Assembly: GCF_001658025.2 (NCBI RefSeq)
Contig: NZ_CP014007.2
Span: 1,550,001 to 1,614,000, forward strand
DNA: 64,000 nucleotides
Reading direction: 5' to 3'
Source: Kosakonia oryzae
GTDB lineage: Bacteria > Pseudomonadota > Gammaproteobacteria > Enterobacterales > Enterobacteriaceae
Shown here: piece after piece, positions 8,741 through 18,298 of the stretch
Layout of the letters: every line of letters starts with the position of its first letter
How positions within the stretch are numbered: position 1 is the first letter of the stretch
Translations under genes and position numbers: made by a program
Notes under the pieces: model-generated
The model's database searches: none
What the model was told of the DNA's origin: nothing
Seen by the model: the letters and a program-made list of their open reading frames with translations, nothing else

Positions 8741-10143
8741 TCAGGCCAGCTCTTGCTGCGTGACGAGACTTTCAAACCAGTTCAGTTCCGCCATTTTGCC
8801 GCTATACCACTGCTCGCAGAACGCACTGCCGAGATGCTCTGCCAGATAGCTATTCTGGCGAAATATCTCCAGCGCCGGTTGCTGGAACAGCGGTAATGTC
8901 GGCGCGGTGTGGGTGAAATTCGCCAGCGTATCGTCATCGACCCGCTCCAGACCGTACAAGATACCGCTAAGGATGGTGGCCATCACCAGATAGGGGTTGG
9001 CATCTGCGCCTGCGAGGCGATATTCGATGCGCCGGTTGCGGGCGTCGGAACAGGGAATACGCAAGGCGGCGTTGCGTTTGTTGTAACCCCATGAATGAAA
9101 GAGCGGTTCGCTGAGGTTCTTGCGTAAACGGCGGAATCCGTTAACCCCAGGCGCCATAATTGCCACCGACGCCGGCATCAGTTCCAGCATCCCGGCCAGC
9201 GAGAGGCGCACCATATCGTTGAGTTCCTCGGCGGGACAGGCAAAAACATTTTCACCGTGAATGTCATTGAGGCTGATATGGAAATGCAGGCCGTTACCCG
9301 CCAGCCCGGAGAAGGGCTTGGCCATAAAGTTGGCCTGAAAACCAAATTTCCCGGCCACCGTGCCGGTGAGCCGACGCAGCGCCAGGATCTGTTCGCAGGC
9401 TTCGACGACGTGATGCGAGTGGGGCATATTCAGTTCAAACTGTCCGGCCTCGGCTTCACTCACCACGCCGGAAAGCGGAAGCCGCTGCGCTGCTGCCAGG
9501 CTTTCCAGCTCCTCGATAAACGCCGAGTAGGTGGAGGGCACCGCCATATGAAAACAGCCCTGCGGACGGGTTTTCGGCGCGGCAGGATCAACAAGGTAAA
9601 ACTCAATTTCGGGGCGACGACCGGATAGAGACCGTGATAATGAAACTGGCGTAGCACATTTTGCAGGATCGCCGCCGGTTCCAGCGCATAAGGCCGGTTG
9701 TTTTCATCAAGCATGGTTAACAGCAACTGCGCATTATGCTGCGGATCGTGAGCGCCGGGTCGCAGTGTGCCGGGAACGGGCAGACATAAATTATCCGGCT
9801 CTTCATTAATCAGCGTATCGGATGAGATGATTTTCCCTTCGCGATCCATGGCGTAAACAGATTGCGGAAAATAACATCCTTTGCTCATGGAAAATAAATT
9901 ATCCACGGAGACTCTTTTTCCCCTGAATATGCCATGGGTATCGTTCAGATAAATATCCACATGTTTTGTCTCAGGATAACGGTTCAGGTAATCTTTTATT
10001 TCGTCAGTAAGCGTTTCCTGCAATTGCTTGATTTTGATATCACTTTCTGTTCCATTAGATGGAGTTGATAGCGCCGGAATGGGCATGGAAGTAAACAGTG
10101 TGCGGATATTTTTCAGCAGTGGAATAGTCATCAACGAGTTCAT
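8741..10143 (-). pseudogene. Glutamine-synthetase family gene (PuuA-like) with a frameshift
   Basis: Two overlapping frames together encode one glutamine-synthetase-type protein of about 467 residues, similar in length to gamma-glutamylputrescine synthetase PuuA (472). The first part covers the N-terminal beta-grasp domain (VDIYLNDTHGIFRGKRV...). After 'GLYPVVAP' the frame runs into unrelated sequence, while the other frame continues 'EIEFYLVDPAAPKTRPQGCF' and then the catalytic C-terminal domain, with 'GQFELNMPH' and 'NGLHFHISL' metal/ATP motifs and 'RIEYRLAGADANPYL'. One base appears missing in the G-run at 9611-9614 (+ strand). It is either a real null mutation or a sequencing error. A role in ligating glutamate to an amine is family knowledge. 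No other puu genes are nearby. Confidence 0.85.
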
Positions 10144-10410
10144 GGTGTTCTTTCTGTCAGGCCTTGCGGCGATGAACTCAGCATAAAAGAGCCATTTTTA
10201 TTTGGATATAAACGCTGCGTAAAAAGAAAATACGCGGCAGTAAAAATAATATAAAAACAGCGTCGTTAAAGCGTGGCCGCCATGATGCGCAGCGGCGATG
10301 GGAAAGCAAAATGCCGTCACTGTTAGCCGTTTTTCTTCACTCTTCACAACAATTCGACAGCAGATCGGTTACACTCGCGGCACAGAAAAGCCACATGACA
10401 GGAGGTTTCT

Positions 10411-10671
10411 ATGCTGGAAAAACTGCGTACCCGCGAGGGGAAAAAATTTATCACGGCGGTGGTGATTGTGTTTTGTATTGCCGTCAGCGTGATCTCGAAA
10501 GCCGCCTTCGAGGGCGTGGAAGAGCAGTACAATCTGCCGATGGAAACGTGGACCACCTCGATGTTTATCATTCAGGGCGCCTGGGTGGCGATTTACAGCC
10601 TGATGTTTACCATTATTGGCTCGCTGCCCTTTGGCTTTTACTTCCTCGGCCCGAAAGACGACAAAGGCTAA
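10411..10671 (+). CDS. Small two-TM inner-membrane protein (DUF2534-like)
   Basis: An 86-residue protein with two hydrophobic segments, about residues 11-29 (KFITAVVIVFCIAVSVIS) and 49-80 (MFIIQGAWVAIYSLMFTIIGSLPFGFYFLG), so both termini are probably cytoplasmic. A strong AGGAGG ribosome site lies 7 bases before the ATG at 10411. It looks like the enterobacterial DUF2534 family of unknown function; I assign this from memory of the family and not firmly. It stands alone between the glutamine-synthetase pseudogene and the chemoreceptor gene. Confidence 0.75.
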   Translation: MLEKLRTREGKKFITAVVIVFCIAVSVISKAAFEGVEEQYNLPMETWTTSMFIIQGAWVAIYSLMFTIIGSLPFGFYFLGPKDDKG

Positions 10672-10864
10672 CGCTTCCCGCCCTGGCTCGTGCCGGGGCG
10701 CTCTCCTGTTGCAAAAATTCCTCTGCGAAAACCACAGCATAAACTGCTGCATTAAGCGGCAAGCTCCGTGGGTTACCCGTCGCGACACCATCCCGCCCCT
10801 TCATACCGCTGATTATGATTTTGCGCGCGCGTTTTTACACCTGCGTAACCTCACTGGTAACAAT

Positions 10865-10891
10865 TAAAGATCAAAAAATGTACGCCGATAG
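10865..10891 (+). promoter_or_regulatory. Sigma-28 (FliA) promoter of the chemoreceptor gene
   Basis: TAAAGATC (10865-10872), an 11-base spacer, then GCCGATAG (10884-10891). The FliA consensus is TAAAGTTT-N11-GCCGATAA. The spacing is exact and the match is strong. It lies 67 bases before the methyl-accepting chemotaxis gene and places it in the late flagellar regulon. Confidence 0.82.
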
Positions 10892-10958
10892 AGCAGGTAT
10901 CAGGGAGCATGTGATGAAAGGAATAATGATGTAGCAGGTTTATACCAGGAGAGCTGTA

Positions 10959-12899
10959 ATGGCCAGACCACTCGTGAGTAAAAAAATGAGTACCCGCGCG
11001 CAAATGCTGCTGACGGGTGCCATCACCATCACCCTTGGCTTTGTGGTAACGATTGGGGTGCTGAGCTGGCAATCCAGTCATGCGCAAAAAAGTCTCGCCG
11101 AACATTATCTCCAGCAGATCGCGCAAAGCGAAGCGCTGAAAATCCAGCAGCAACTCAGTTACGCCCGCGATGTGGCGCATAACCTCGGACATAGCTTGAT
11201 TGCCCTGCCGCAGGGCGGCGTTACCGATCGTAAAGTGGCGGATAAGCTCATGGAATCCACCCTGCGCGATAACCCGGATTACCTCTCCATTTCGGTCATT
11301 TTTGAAGAAAATGCCTATGATGGGCGCGATGCGGAATTCACCGGCAAGCCCGATCAGGCACCACAAGGGCGTTATGCCTTCTTTGTCGATCGCGATCCCT
11401 CCGGCAGCTACAAAATGCATCCGCTGCTCTCTTATCTGACACCGGGCCAGGGTGACTACTATCTGCTGCCGCAGAAAAGCCAGAAAGATACGCTGATTGA
11501 ACCCTACAGCTATGCCTATAACGGTGTGCCGACGCTGCTGACCTCGGTGGCAGCACCGATTGTCAGCGACGGCAAATTGCACGGCGTGGTGACATCCGAT
11601 ATTTCGCTGGCATCGTTGCAGCAGGCAGTGAATCAGATCAAACCGTGGGCGGGCGGCGGCTACGCGGTACTGCTCTCGACCGCCGGGAAAGTGATTTCTT
11701 ATCCGGATAAGAGCCTGACCAGCAAACCGTATCCCGGCAAAACGGATAACTTCAGCAGCAGCGTGGTAGAGCAGGACGATCCGATCCTCGGTGAGAAAGC
11801 TCTGGTTACCTGGCAACCGATTACCATTGGCAACAGCAGCGATAGCTGGTATCTCGGCGTTGTCGCGCCGGTAAGCCAGGTGATGGCGGCGGCGAATCGC
11901 CAGCTTTTCAGCGCTATTATTCTTGGCGTGATCAGCATATTGCTGGTCAGTGCGCTGCTGGGGCTTCTCTTCAGCCGCAAAGTGCTGAAGCCGATTGGTG
12001 GCGAGCCGCTGGAAGGCGCGACCATTGCGCTCTCCGTGGCGGATGGCAAGCTGGATAACGCTATCCACGTTAAGCAGGGCGATCGCAGCAGCCTGTTCTA
12101 TGCGCTGCATACCATGCAGGCGCAGTTGCGGCAGATTGTCGGCCAGATAAAAGAGGCCAGCGATTCCGTGCGCCAGGGCGCCGGGGAGATTGTCAGCGGT
12201 AATATCAACCTCTCGTCGCGCACCGAGCAGCAAGCGTCGGCGCTGGAGCAAACGGCCGCCAGTATGGAGCAGTTCAGCGCGACGGTGAAACATAACGCGG
12301 AAAACGCGCACCAGGCGACGGTACTGACGGCGAATGCCACGCAGATCGCCAGCCGTGGCGAGGCGCTGGTCAGTCGGGTGGTGTCTACCATGGCGCAAAT
12401 TGATGACAGCGCGCGCAAGATCGGCGATATCACCGCCATCATTAACAGCATTGCTTTCCAGACCAATATCCTGGCGCTGAACGCCGCGGTAGAAGCGGCG
12501 CGGGCGGGCGAGCAGGGGCGCGGTTTTGCGGTGGTGGCCTCAGAAGTGCGCAACCTGGCGCAGCGCAGCGCCAACGCCGTGAAAGAGATTGGCGCGCTGA
12601 TTGAAGAGTCCGGCAAGCGAGTGGAAACCGGCGTTCAACTGGTTAACGACGCCGGGAAAACCATGCAGGAGATGACGCAAGCGGTGAACTCGGTACAGTC
12701 GATCATTACCGAGATCGTCAGTGCATCGGATGAGCAGGCCAAAGGTATTGGCCAGGTGACCATCGCAGTGAACGAGATGGACGGCGTAACGCAACAGAAC
12801 GCTTCACTGGTGCAGCAGATGGCCGCAGCCGCTACTTCGCTTGAGGATCAGGCGCAGCAGCTTGCGCAAAGCGTGCAGCAATTCCGGCTGGAAGCGTAA
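10959..12899 (+). CDS. Methyl-accepting chemotaxis protein with dCache-type sensor
   Basis: A 646-residue transmembrane chemoreceptor. TM1 lies near residues 18-40, a large periplasmic Cache-type ligand domain near 45-310, and TM2 near 314-337. A HAMP segment and a cytoplasmic signalling helix bundle follow. The conserved hairpin tip '[24 protein letters not shown]' region is intact near residues 500-520. There is no C-terminal CheR/CheB-docking pentapeptide of the NWETF type, so it probably relies on other receptors for efficient adaptation. The ligand is unknown; dCache receptors often sense amino acids or organic acids. A good sigma-28 promoter precedes it. Confidence 0.9.
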   Translation: MARPLVSKKMSTRAQMLLTGAITITLGFVVTIGVLSWQSSHAQKSLAEHYLQQIAQSEALKIQQQLSYARDVAHNLGHSLIALPQGGVTDRKVADKLMESTLRDNPDYLSISVIFEENAYDGRDAEFTGKPDQAPQGRYAFFVDRDPSGSYKMHPLLSYLTPGQGDYYLLPQKSQKDTLIEPYSYAYNGVPTLLTSVAAPIVSDGKLHGVVTSDISLASLQQAVNQIKPWAGGGYAVLLSTAGKVISYPDKSLTSKPYPGKTDNFSSSVVEQDDPILGEKALVTWQPITIGNSSDSWYLGVVAPVSQVMAAANRQLFSAIILGVISILLVSALLGLLFSRKVLKPIGGEPLEGATIALSVADGKLDNAIHVKQGDRSSLFYALHTMQAQLRQIVGQIKEASDSVRQGAGEIVSGNINLSSRTEQQASALEQTAASMEQFSATVKHNAENAHQATVLTANATQIASRGEALVSRVVSTMAQIDDSARKIGDITAIINSIAFQTNILALNAAVEAARAGEQGRGFAVVASEVRNLAQRSANAVKEIGALIEESGKRVETGVQLVNDAGKTMQEMTQAVNSVQSIITEIVSASDEQAKGIGQVTIAVNEMDGVTQQNASLVQQMAAAATSLEDQAQQLAQSVQQFRLEA

Positions 12900-12904
12900 C
12901 GCCG

Positions 12905-12928
12905 CTGGTCGCGCTATTCGGCGACCAG
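12905..12928. terminator. Hairpin between convergent genes
   Basis: CTGGTCGC (12905-12912) and GCGACCAG (12921-12928) form an 8-bp stem at the junction of the convergent chemoreceptor and VOC genes. No clear T-run follows on either strand, so termination is uncertain. Confidence 0.35.
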
Positions 12929-13300
12929 TTCGATACGGTTGCCGTCTGGATCGAGGATCACCGCTTCATAAAAACCATCGCCAGTCCATCTTGCCGGGCT
13001 GGCGAGTTTATCCTGCTGGCGCGCTTTTTCTGCCATCGCATCCACGGTTTCGACGCGGCCAACGGTAATGGCGATGTGCGCCCAGCCGACAAATTCCGGG
13101 TTTGCTGGCGCATCGGCCAGTTCCGGCAGCGTCATCAGCTCAATCGTCGGGCCATCTTTTAGCGAGATAAAGTACGAGGCGAATCCCGCGCGATTTTTAC
13201 TGACATATTTTTCATTACTGCTGGCGGAAAAAAAGTCGCGCCAGAATATTCGCTGAGCGTCGAGGTTACGCGTCCAGAGCGCGACGTGGGCTATTTTCAT
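12914..13300 (-). CDS. VOC-family (glyoxalase/bleomycin-resistance fold) protein
   Basis: A 128-residue protein built of two beta-alpha-beta-beta-beta modules of the vicinal oxygen chelate fold. Likely metal ligands sit in the opening 'MKIAHVALWT' (His5), 'TIELM' (Glu near 54), 'GWAHIAITV' (His near 74) and the final 'DPDGNRIELV' (Glu near 125), the usual four-ligand pattern. AGGAGA precedes the ATG at 13300. It is convergent with the chemoreceptor gene and divergent from pheP. The reaction is unknown; glyoxalase-, dioxygenase- and resistance-type functions all share this fold. Confidence 0.8.
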   Translation of the reverse strand: MKIAHVALWTRNLDAQRIFWRDFFSASSNEKYVSKNRAGFASYFISLKDGPTIELMTLPELADAPANPEFVGWAHIAITVGRVETVDAMAEKARQQDKLASPARWTGDGFYEAVILDPDGNRIELVAE

Positions 13301-13446
13301 TGTTATCTCCTGTGAAGGGTGTAGGGGTAAGCATTGATGATATGACGATTCGCATTGTTTATCCTTCCTCTCTTTTCCATTTCTTGCCAGCCCTGACCTG
13401 AGATGTTAAAAGGTGCCCCTTCGATAAAACCAGAAAGGGGAAGGAC

Positions 13447-14844
13447 GTGAAAAACGCGTCACAGGCAGCGGGTAACGTAACCGATGCCGGGCCGGAAACA
13501 GGGCCGACACTACAACGGGGATTAAAAAACCGTCATATTCAGTTAATTGCGCTGGGCGGCGCGATTGGTACCGGGTTATTCCTTGGTATTGGCCCGGCGA
13601 TTCAAATGGCCGGGCCTGCCGTGCTGCTGGGTTACGGCATCGCCGGGATTATTGCTTTCCTGATCATGCGCCAGCTTGGCGAAATGGTGGTAGAAGAGCC
13701 GGTTTCCGGTTCGTTTTCGCACTTTGCCTATAAATACTGGGGACCGTTTGCCGGTTTCCTCTCTGGCTGGAACTACTGGGCAATGTTTGTGCTGGTGGGC
13801 ATGGCCGAGCTGACTGCCGCCGGGATCTATATGCAGTACTGGTTCCCGCTGGTGCCGACCTGGATCTGGGCGGCCGCGTTCTTTGTCATTATCAACGCCG
13901 TCAACCTGGTGAACGTGCGCCTGTACGGCGAAACCGAGTTCTGGTTTGCGCTGATCAAAGTGATCGCCATCATCGGTATGATCGCTTTTGGCCTGTGGAT
14001 GCTGTTTACCGGTCACGGTGGTGAACGCGCCAGCTTCGATAATCTCTGGCGTTACAACGGCTTTTTCGCCACCGGCTGGCATGGGCTGATTCTCGCGCTG
14101 GCGGTGATTATGTTCTCTTTCGGCGGTCTGGAGCTGATTGGCATCACTGCCGCCGAAGCCAGCGAGCCGCACACCACCATTCCGAAAGCGGTGAATCAGG
14201 TGGTGTACCGCATTTTGCTGTTCTATATCGGTTCGCTGGTCGTGCTGTTGGCGCTTTATCCGTGGATTGATGTCAAAGCGAACAGCAGCCCGTTTGTAAT
14301 GATTTTCCACGATCTGGACAGCAATCTGGTGGCTTCTGCGCTGAACTTCGTGATTCTGGTGGCTTCTCTGTCGGTATATAACAGCGGGGTTTACTCCAAC
14401 AGCCGTATGTTATTTGGCCTCTCTGTGCAGGGTAACGCGCCCGCGTTTCTGACTCGCGTCAGCCGTCGCGGCGTGCCGATCAACTCGCTGTTTCTCTCGG
14501 CGGCCATCACCTCGCTGGTGGTGCTGGTGAACTATCTGCTGCCACAAAAAGCGTTCGGCATGCTGATGGCACTGGTGGTGGCGACCCTGCTGCTGAACTG
14601 GATCATGATTTCGCTGGCGCACCTGAAGTTCCGCGCAGCGATGCGCCGTAAAGGGCGCGATCCGCAATTCAGGGCGCTGATCTTCCCGGCGGGCAACTAT
14701 CTGTGCATCGGTTTTATGCTGATGATCCTCGTGTTGATGTACACCATGGAAGATATGCGCCTGTCAGCCGTGCTGTTGCCAGCGTGGATCGCATTCCTGT
14801 TCGTGGCTTTCAAGCTGCTGCGTCGCGCACCGCAGCGCGCGTAA
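13447..14844 (+). CDS. pheP: Phenylalanine-specific permease
   Basis: A 465-residue, 12-TM amino-acid/proton symporter of the APC superfamily, closely similar throughout to E. coli PheP. The opening 'RHIQLIALGGAIGTGLFLGI' region and 'MVVEEPVSGSF' are diagnostic of the aromatic amino-acid permease group. It acts in the inner membrane to import phenylalanine. Translation starts at GTG 13447, after AAGGGGAAGGA. A strong terminator follows at 14855. I could not find a convincing TyrR box in the short upstream region. Confidence 0.94.
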   Translation: MKNASQAAGNVTDAGPETGPTLQRGLKNRHIQLIALGGAIGTGLFLGIGPAIQMAGPAVLLGYGIAGIIAFLIMRQLGEMVVEEPVSGSFSHFAYKYWGPFAGFLSGWNYWAMFVLVGMAELTAAGIYMQYWFPLVPTWIWAAAFFVIINAVNLVNVRLYGETEFWFALIKVIAIIGMIAFGLWMLFTGHGGERASFDNLWRYNGFFATGWHGLILALAVIMFSFGGLELIGITAAEASEPHTTIPKAVNQVVYRILLFYIGSLVVLLALYPWIDVKANSSPFVMIFHDLDSNLVASALNFVILVASLSVYNSGVYSNSRMLFGLSVQGNAPAFLTRVSRRGVPINSLFLSAAITSLVVLVNYLLPQKAFGMLMALVVATLLLNWIMISLAHLKFRAAMRRKGRDPQFRALIFPAGNYLCIGFMLMILVLMYTMEDMRLSAVLLPAWIAFLFVAFKLLRRAPQRA

Positions 14845-14854
14845 TCCCGCTCTC

Positions 14855-14881
14855 TTCCCGCCGGATCCGGCGGGAATTTTT
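14855..14881 (+). terminator. Intrinsic terminator after pheP
   Basis: TTCCCGCCGGA and TCCGGCGGGAA form a perfect inverted repeat (14855-14876), followed by TTTTT. It is a strong rho-independent terminator directly after the pheP stop codon. Confidence 0.88.
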
Positions 14882-14974
14882 ACCACTGTCCGCGAGTTTG
14901 CTGACTTCCGTTGATTCTCTGACGTAATATCAGAAAGCATAACGATGGACTGACGTGATATTTCCCGCGCCAGC

Positions 14975-15033
14975 GCCTGATATTTCAGGCATGATAAGGA
15001 AAAATTTCGCCAGCCGTCCGCGCTGGCTTTTTT
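14975..15033 (+). promoter_or_regulatory. Hairpin-rich leader before the DMT exporter gene
   Basis: Two hairpins lie upstream of the exporter start. The first is GCCTGA-TATT-TCAGGC (14975-14990). The second is GCCAGC (15009-15014) paired with GCTGGC (15022-15027), followed by six T's (15028-15033), which is terminator-like. The gene's ribosome site begins only about 9 bases later. An ATG at 14991 is in frame with the exporter, so the leader could also encode an N-terminal extension or a leader peptide. Attenuation of the exporter gene is an inference. Confidence 0.5.
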
Positions 15034-15050
15034 ATTGCTCTGGAGCTGAC

Positions 15051-15920
15051 ATGACCCGGCAACGACAAGCCGACCTCTTCCTCGTTCTGACCACCATGAT
15101 TGCCGCCTGTGGCTGGATTTTCTCCCGCGAGGCGATTTCTGGTATGCCGGTTTTTGCCTTTCTCGGGCTGCGTTTTTTCGGCGCCGCGCTGGTGCTGCTG
15201 CCGTTTTGCCGTGGACAGCGGATTCCGTGGGAGAAAATGCGCCAGGTGGTGATTAGCGGCCTGTGGATGGCGCTTAACCTCTGTCTGTGGATCTGGTCGG
15301 TATCGACCACGGCGTCGCTGGGCGAGGGGGCATTTATCATGAGCCTGTCGATGCTTTTTGTGCCGCTGGTTGCTTGGGGAATGATGCACACCCGTCCGGC
15401 GCGCGCGTACTGGGAGTGTCTGCCGGTGGCGATTATTGGCCTCGGGCTGTTAAGCCTGCATACGCCAATTACGTTTCACGCCAGCCAGGGCTGGTTCCTG
15501 CTGACGGCGTTCGTGCAATCGATCTACTTTTGCTATACCAGCCGCTGTGCGCGGGAAGTGCCGCTGCTGCCGTTGACGGCGGTGCAACTGGCGATTACCG
15601 GTATCGCCGGATTAGCGATTTCGGCGCTGTTTGAGTCATGGACGCAACCGTTCACCGCCAGCACCGCAGGCTGGCTGGCGGCCAGCATCCTGATCGCCAC
15701 CAGCTTGCGCTTTGGCCTGCAATTGCAGGGGCAGAAATATGCTGCCGTTGCCAGCGCCGCCATTATTATGGTGCTGGAGCCACTGTTGACGGTGATTGCC
15801 GCCTCCCTCTGGTACGGCGAGCGTCTGCCGCTGCAAAAAATTATTGGCGGGGTGCTGATCCTGCTCGCGCAGATCTGGTTCCGCTGGCGGATGGTGTCAC
15901 GTCTGCCCTCAAAGGTGTAA
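15051..15920 (+). CDS. DMT-superfamily (EamA) exporter
   Basis: A 289-residue, ten-TM inner-membrane transporter made of two EamA repeats. Hydrophobic helices run throughout, and the second repeat ends with 'IIMVLEPLLTVIAASLWYGE', typical of the family. Members export amino acids, metabolites or drugs, and the substrate cannot be read here. The start at 15051 follows TGGAG by 5 bases; the frame is open upstream to an ATG at 14991. The 3' end overlaps the convergent PhzF-family gene by 12 bases. A terminator-like hairpin lies directly upstream. Confidence 0.84.
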   Translation: MTRQRQADLFLVLTTMIAACGWIFSREAISGMPVFAFLGLRFFGAALVLLPFCRGQRIPWEKMRQVVISGLWMALNLCLWIWSVSTTASLGEGAFIMSLSMLFVPLVAWGMMHTRPARAYWECLPVAIIGLGLLSLHTPITFHASQGWFLLTAFVQSIYFCYTSRCAREVPLLPLTAVQLAITGIAGLAISALFESWTQPFTASTAGWLAASILIATSLRFGLQLQGQKYAAVASAAIIMVLEPLLTVIAASLWYGERLPLQKIIGGVLILLAQIWFRWRMVSRLPSKV

Positions 15921-16706
15921 TGTTCCTGCCAGTACCGTATGTGCCGCGCCGCTCATCAGCACGCGGCCATCGTTGGTGCAGTGAAGCGCCAGCACGCCGC
16001 CGCGCCGTGATGCCTGGTAAGCGGTAAGCGAGCGCTTACCCAGTCGCTCTGACCAGTAGGCTGCCAGCGCACAGTGCGCCGAGCCGGTGACCGGATCTTC
16101 ATTGACGCCAACCCACGGCGCAAAATAGCGCGACAGCATGTCATATTCCCCATCGCCTGGCGCGGTAATGACCACGCCGCGTCCCGGTAATGCGCTCAGG
16201 GCCTGGAAGTCCGGCTGCAATGCCCGCACGATCTGCGCATCATCAACCACCACCAACTGCTTAGGGCCAAACAGGCCGTAATCACGCACTTGCCCGCGCT
16301 CCAGCCCCAGCGCATCGAGTAAAGCCGGCGGCACCGCGCTGTGCAGTTGCGGGGTGAGTAACGGGAAATCGAGCTGGATACTCTCTGCGCCGAGCGTGGC
16401 GGATAGCGGGCCGGAGAGCGTCTGAAACGTGATCGTTTCACCCGCTTGCAGCCGCCCGGTCTGGCGCAGGATATGCGCCGTCGCCAGCGTACCGTGGCCG
16501 CACAAATCCACTTCGGCCTGCGGTGTGAACCAGCGCAGGTTGTTATCAGCAAGATTGAGAAACGCGGTTTCCGACACTGCCATCTCATCGGCAATCTGCT
16601 GCATTAACCCGCTCTCCAGCCCGTGCGGCGTGATGCATACGCCCGCCGGGTTGCCGGAAAAAGGACGCGCACTGAACGCGTCCACCTGATAAATATCGAG
16701 TTCCAC
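15909..16706 (-). CDS. PhzF-family isomerase/epimerase-like protein
   Basis: A 265-residue protein of the PhzF/YddE family (diaminopimelate-epimerase-like fold). The opening 'QVDAFSARPFSGNPAGV', the 'AVSETAFL' segment with the catalytic Glu, 'DLCGHGTLATAH' and 'NEDPVTGSAHCAL' are all present. The best start is GTG at 16706, behind AAAGGAG; no ATG gives a full-length domain. PhzF proteins isomerise cyclic dihydro acids, but most homologues, including YddE, have no known substrate. It is downstream of and collinear with the MFS exporter gene, so the two could share a transcript. Confidence 0.83.
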   Translation of the reverse strand: MELDIYQVDAFSARPFSGNPAGVCITPHGLESGLMQQIADEMAVSETAFLNLADNNLRWFTPQAEVDLCGHGTLATAHILRQTGRLQAGETITFQTLSGPLSATLGAESIQLDFPLLTPQLHSAVPPALLDALGLERGQVRDYGLFGPKQLVVVDDAQIVRALQPDFQALSALPGRGVVITAPGDGEYDMLSRYFAPWVGVNEDPVTGSAHCALAAYWSERLGKRSLTAYQASRRGGVLALHCTNDGRVLMSGAAHTVLAGTLHL

Positions 16707-16771
16707 CGCTTCGCTCCTTTCTTTACAAAGTGATAACACTAACCTTGTTTCGCGACAACGGATAGCGTTCT

Positions 16772-18190
16772 TTAACTGGCCGGACAACGGTGAGCCAGTT
16801 GCTGGCGCGCGCTGACTGCTGCGGCTGCCAGTACCAGCATCATGACCACTTCTGTCACCAGAAAGCCGCTCAGCGCGGTGCTGTAATTGCCGTTTGACTG
16901 ACCCACCAGATAGAGAAATACGCTGCCGAGCGCGGCCGGGCCGAGACCCAGTGTCGACTGTTGCAGCGTGCTGAGCAGCGCGCTGCCAGCGCCCGCATCC
17001 TGCGTGGTGATATCCCGCATTCCGATGCGGTAAAAGCTGTTCACAATCAGCGCCTGGCCGTAACCAATGAGCGCAGTGGAAGGCGCCAGCGCCAGCACGC
17101 CGACCAGCCGCCCGGAGAGTTGTAATGTGGCGATCAGCGCCAGCAGGCCGCTCACCTGAATGACCAGCCCGGTCAGTAAAATCGTACGCATGCTGTAACG
17201 GGCAATCAGTTTCGGCGCATACCAGGCGGAGACAAAATAGGCGATACCGAGCGCCACAAAGCTGTTACCGGACTGGTACGGCGTCATTCCCATGCCCGCC
17301 TGCAACGTCAGCGCCATGCAGAACATAAAGCCGGACCACGCGGTGAAAAACAGCAGCGCAATCAGCAGACCAAAACGAACGCTGTGCAGCTTAAGCAGAT
17401 GCGGCGGCACCAGCGGAACCAGACCGGTGCGCTGTTGTCGCAAGGCGCTGGTACGCATCCACAGAGCCAGCGGGAACAGCGCCAGCAGCGCGGCCTGTGT
17501 CGGCCACGGCCAGTGCAGCTCCGGGCCGAGCGCCAGTGGGAATAACAGGCAGCAGAGGATTAGCGCCAGTGCGAACGTGCCCTGCCAGTCAATACGTGTC
17601 CGGGTGTCGTTGCGCGTCTCCGGCAGGTAGCGGTTCAGCGCCAGTACCAGCAGACAAATCGGGACGTTGATAAAGAAGGCGTTGCGCCAGCCCAACCCGG
17701 CGATATCCGCTGATACCAGCCAGCCACCGCACATCTGGCCAATAATGAATGACACGCCGCCAATACCGCCATACAGACTAATGGCGCGAGCGTGCGCGGT
17801 GCCTTTTAACGTGACATGCAACGTGGCGAGAATTTGCGGCACGATCAGCGCCGCGCCGATACCCTGCAACGTACGGGCGGCCAACAGTGCGGAGACGGAG
17901 TTCGCCAGACCGCACAGCAGCGAGGCGAGGCCAAACAGCGCTACGCCCGCTAAAAACAGGCGTTTGCGGCCAAAGTTATCGCCCAGCTTGCTGCCCATCG
18001 CCAGACAGACGGCAAACGCCACGCCGTACAGGGCAACGATTAACGCCAGTTGCGTGGCGCTGGTGTGCAACGACTGGGTGATCGAATCGAGCGCAACGTT
18101 GGTGATTGAAGTATCTATCTGGGGCAGCATCTGCCCGGTCAGCAGAAGGATCAGGCCTGCCCGGCCTGGTGAAACAGCAGACGTTTTCAT
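16772..18190 (-). CDS. MFS multidrug-type exporter (DHA2, 14 TM)
   Basis: A 472-residue major-facilitator protein with about 14 hydrophobic helices. It contains the loop 2-3 motif 'GSKLGDNFGRKRLFLAG' and the DHA2-type 'LLTGQMLPQIDTSITNVAL' opening, in which the membrane-embedded Asp is typical of drug/proton antiporters. It is divergent from an XRE/MmyB regulator, the common arrangement for an inducible exporter. Substrates could be cationic drugs or dyes, but this is family inference. Confidence 0.87.
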   Translation of the reverse strand: MKTSAVSPGRAGLILLLTGQMLPQIDTSITNVALDSITQSLHTSATQLALIVALYGVAFAVCLAMGSKLGDNFGRKRLFLAGVALFGLASLLCGLANSVSALLAARTLQGIGAALIVPQILATLHVTLKGTAHARAISLYGGIGGVSFIIGQMCGGWLVSADIAGLGWRNAFFINVPICLLVLALNRYLPETRNDTRTRIDWQGTFALALILCCLLFPLALGPELHWPWPTQAALLALFPLALWMRTSALRQQRTGLVPLVPPHLLKLHSVRFGLLIALLFFTAWSGFMFCMALTLQAGMGMTPYQSGNSFVALGIAYFVSAWYAPKLIARYSMRTILLTGLVIQVSGLLALIATLQLSGRLVGVLALAPSTALIGYGQALIVNSFYRIGMRDITTQDAGAGSALLSTLQQSTLGLGPAALGSVFLYLVGQSNGNYSTALSGFLVTEVVMMLVLAAAAVSARQQLAHRCPAS

Positions 18191-18247
18191 GGTGACTCCA
18201 TTGCGTCATTCATCAGATAGACGTAGCATCACCGATTAGAAAAACGG

Positions 18248-18282
18248 GTACCAGTTCTTACGTATACTGGTACTGGCACTAC
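18248..18282. promoter_or_regulatory. Inverted repeat, candidate operator of the XRE regulator/MFS exporter
   Basis: GTACCAG (18248-18254) and CTGGTAC (18267-18273) form a perfect 7-bp inverted repeat with a 12-base spacer. TACTGG is then directly repeated and followed by another ACTACC-like half. It lies between the divergent exporter and regulator genes, so it is probably the regulator's binding site. Confidence 0.6.
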
Positions 18283-18298
18283 CATGCTGGAGGGTGTA

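Noticed and set aside
10851-12398. Long minus-strand open frame (515 codons) opposite the chemoreceptor gene
   Set aside because: Arg/His/Gln-rich composition typical of antisense shadows; no motif, and the chemoreceptor is certain.
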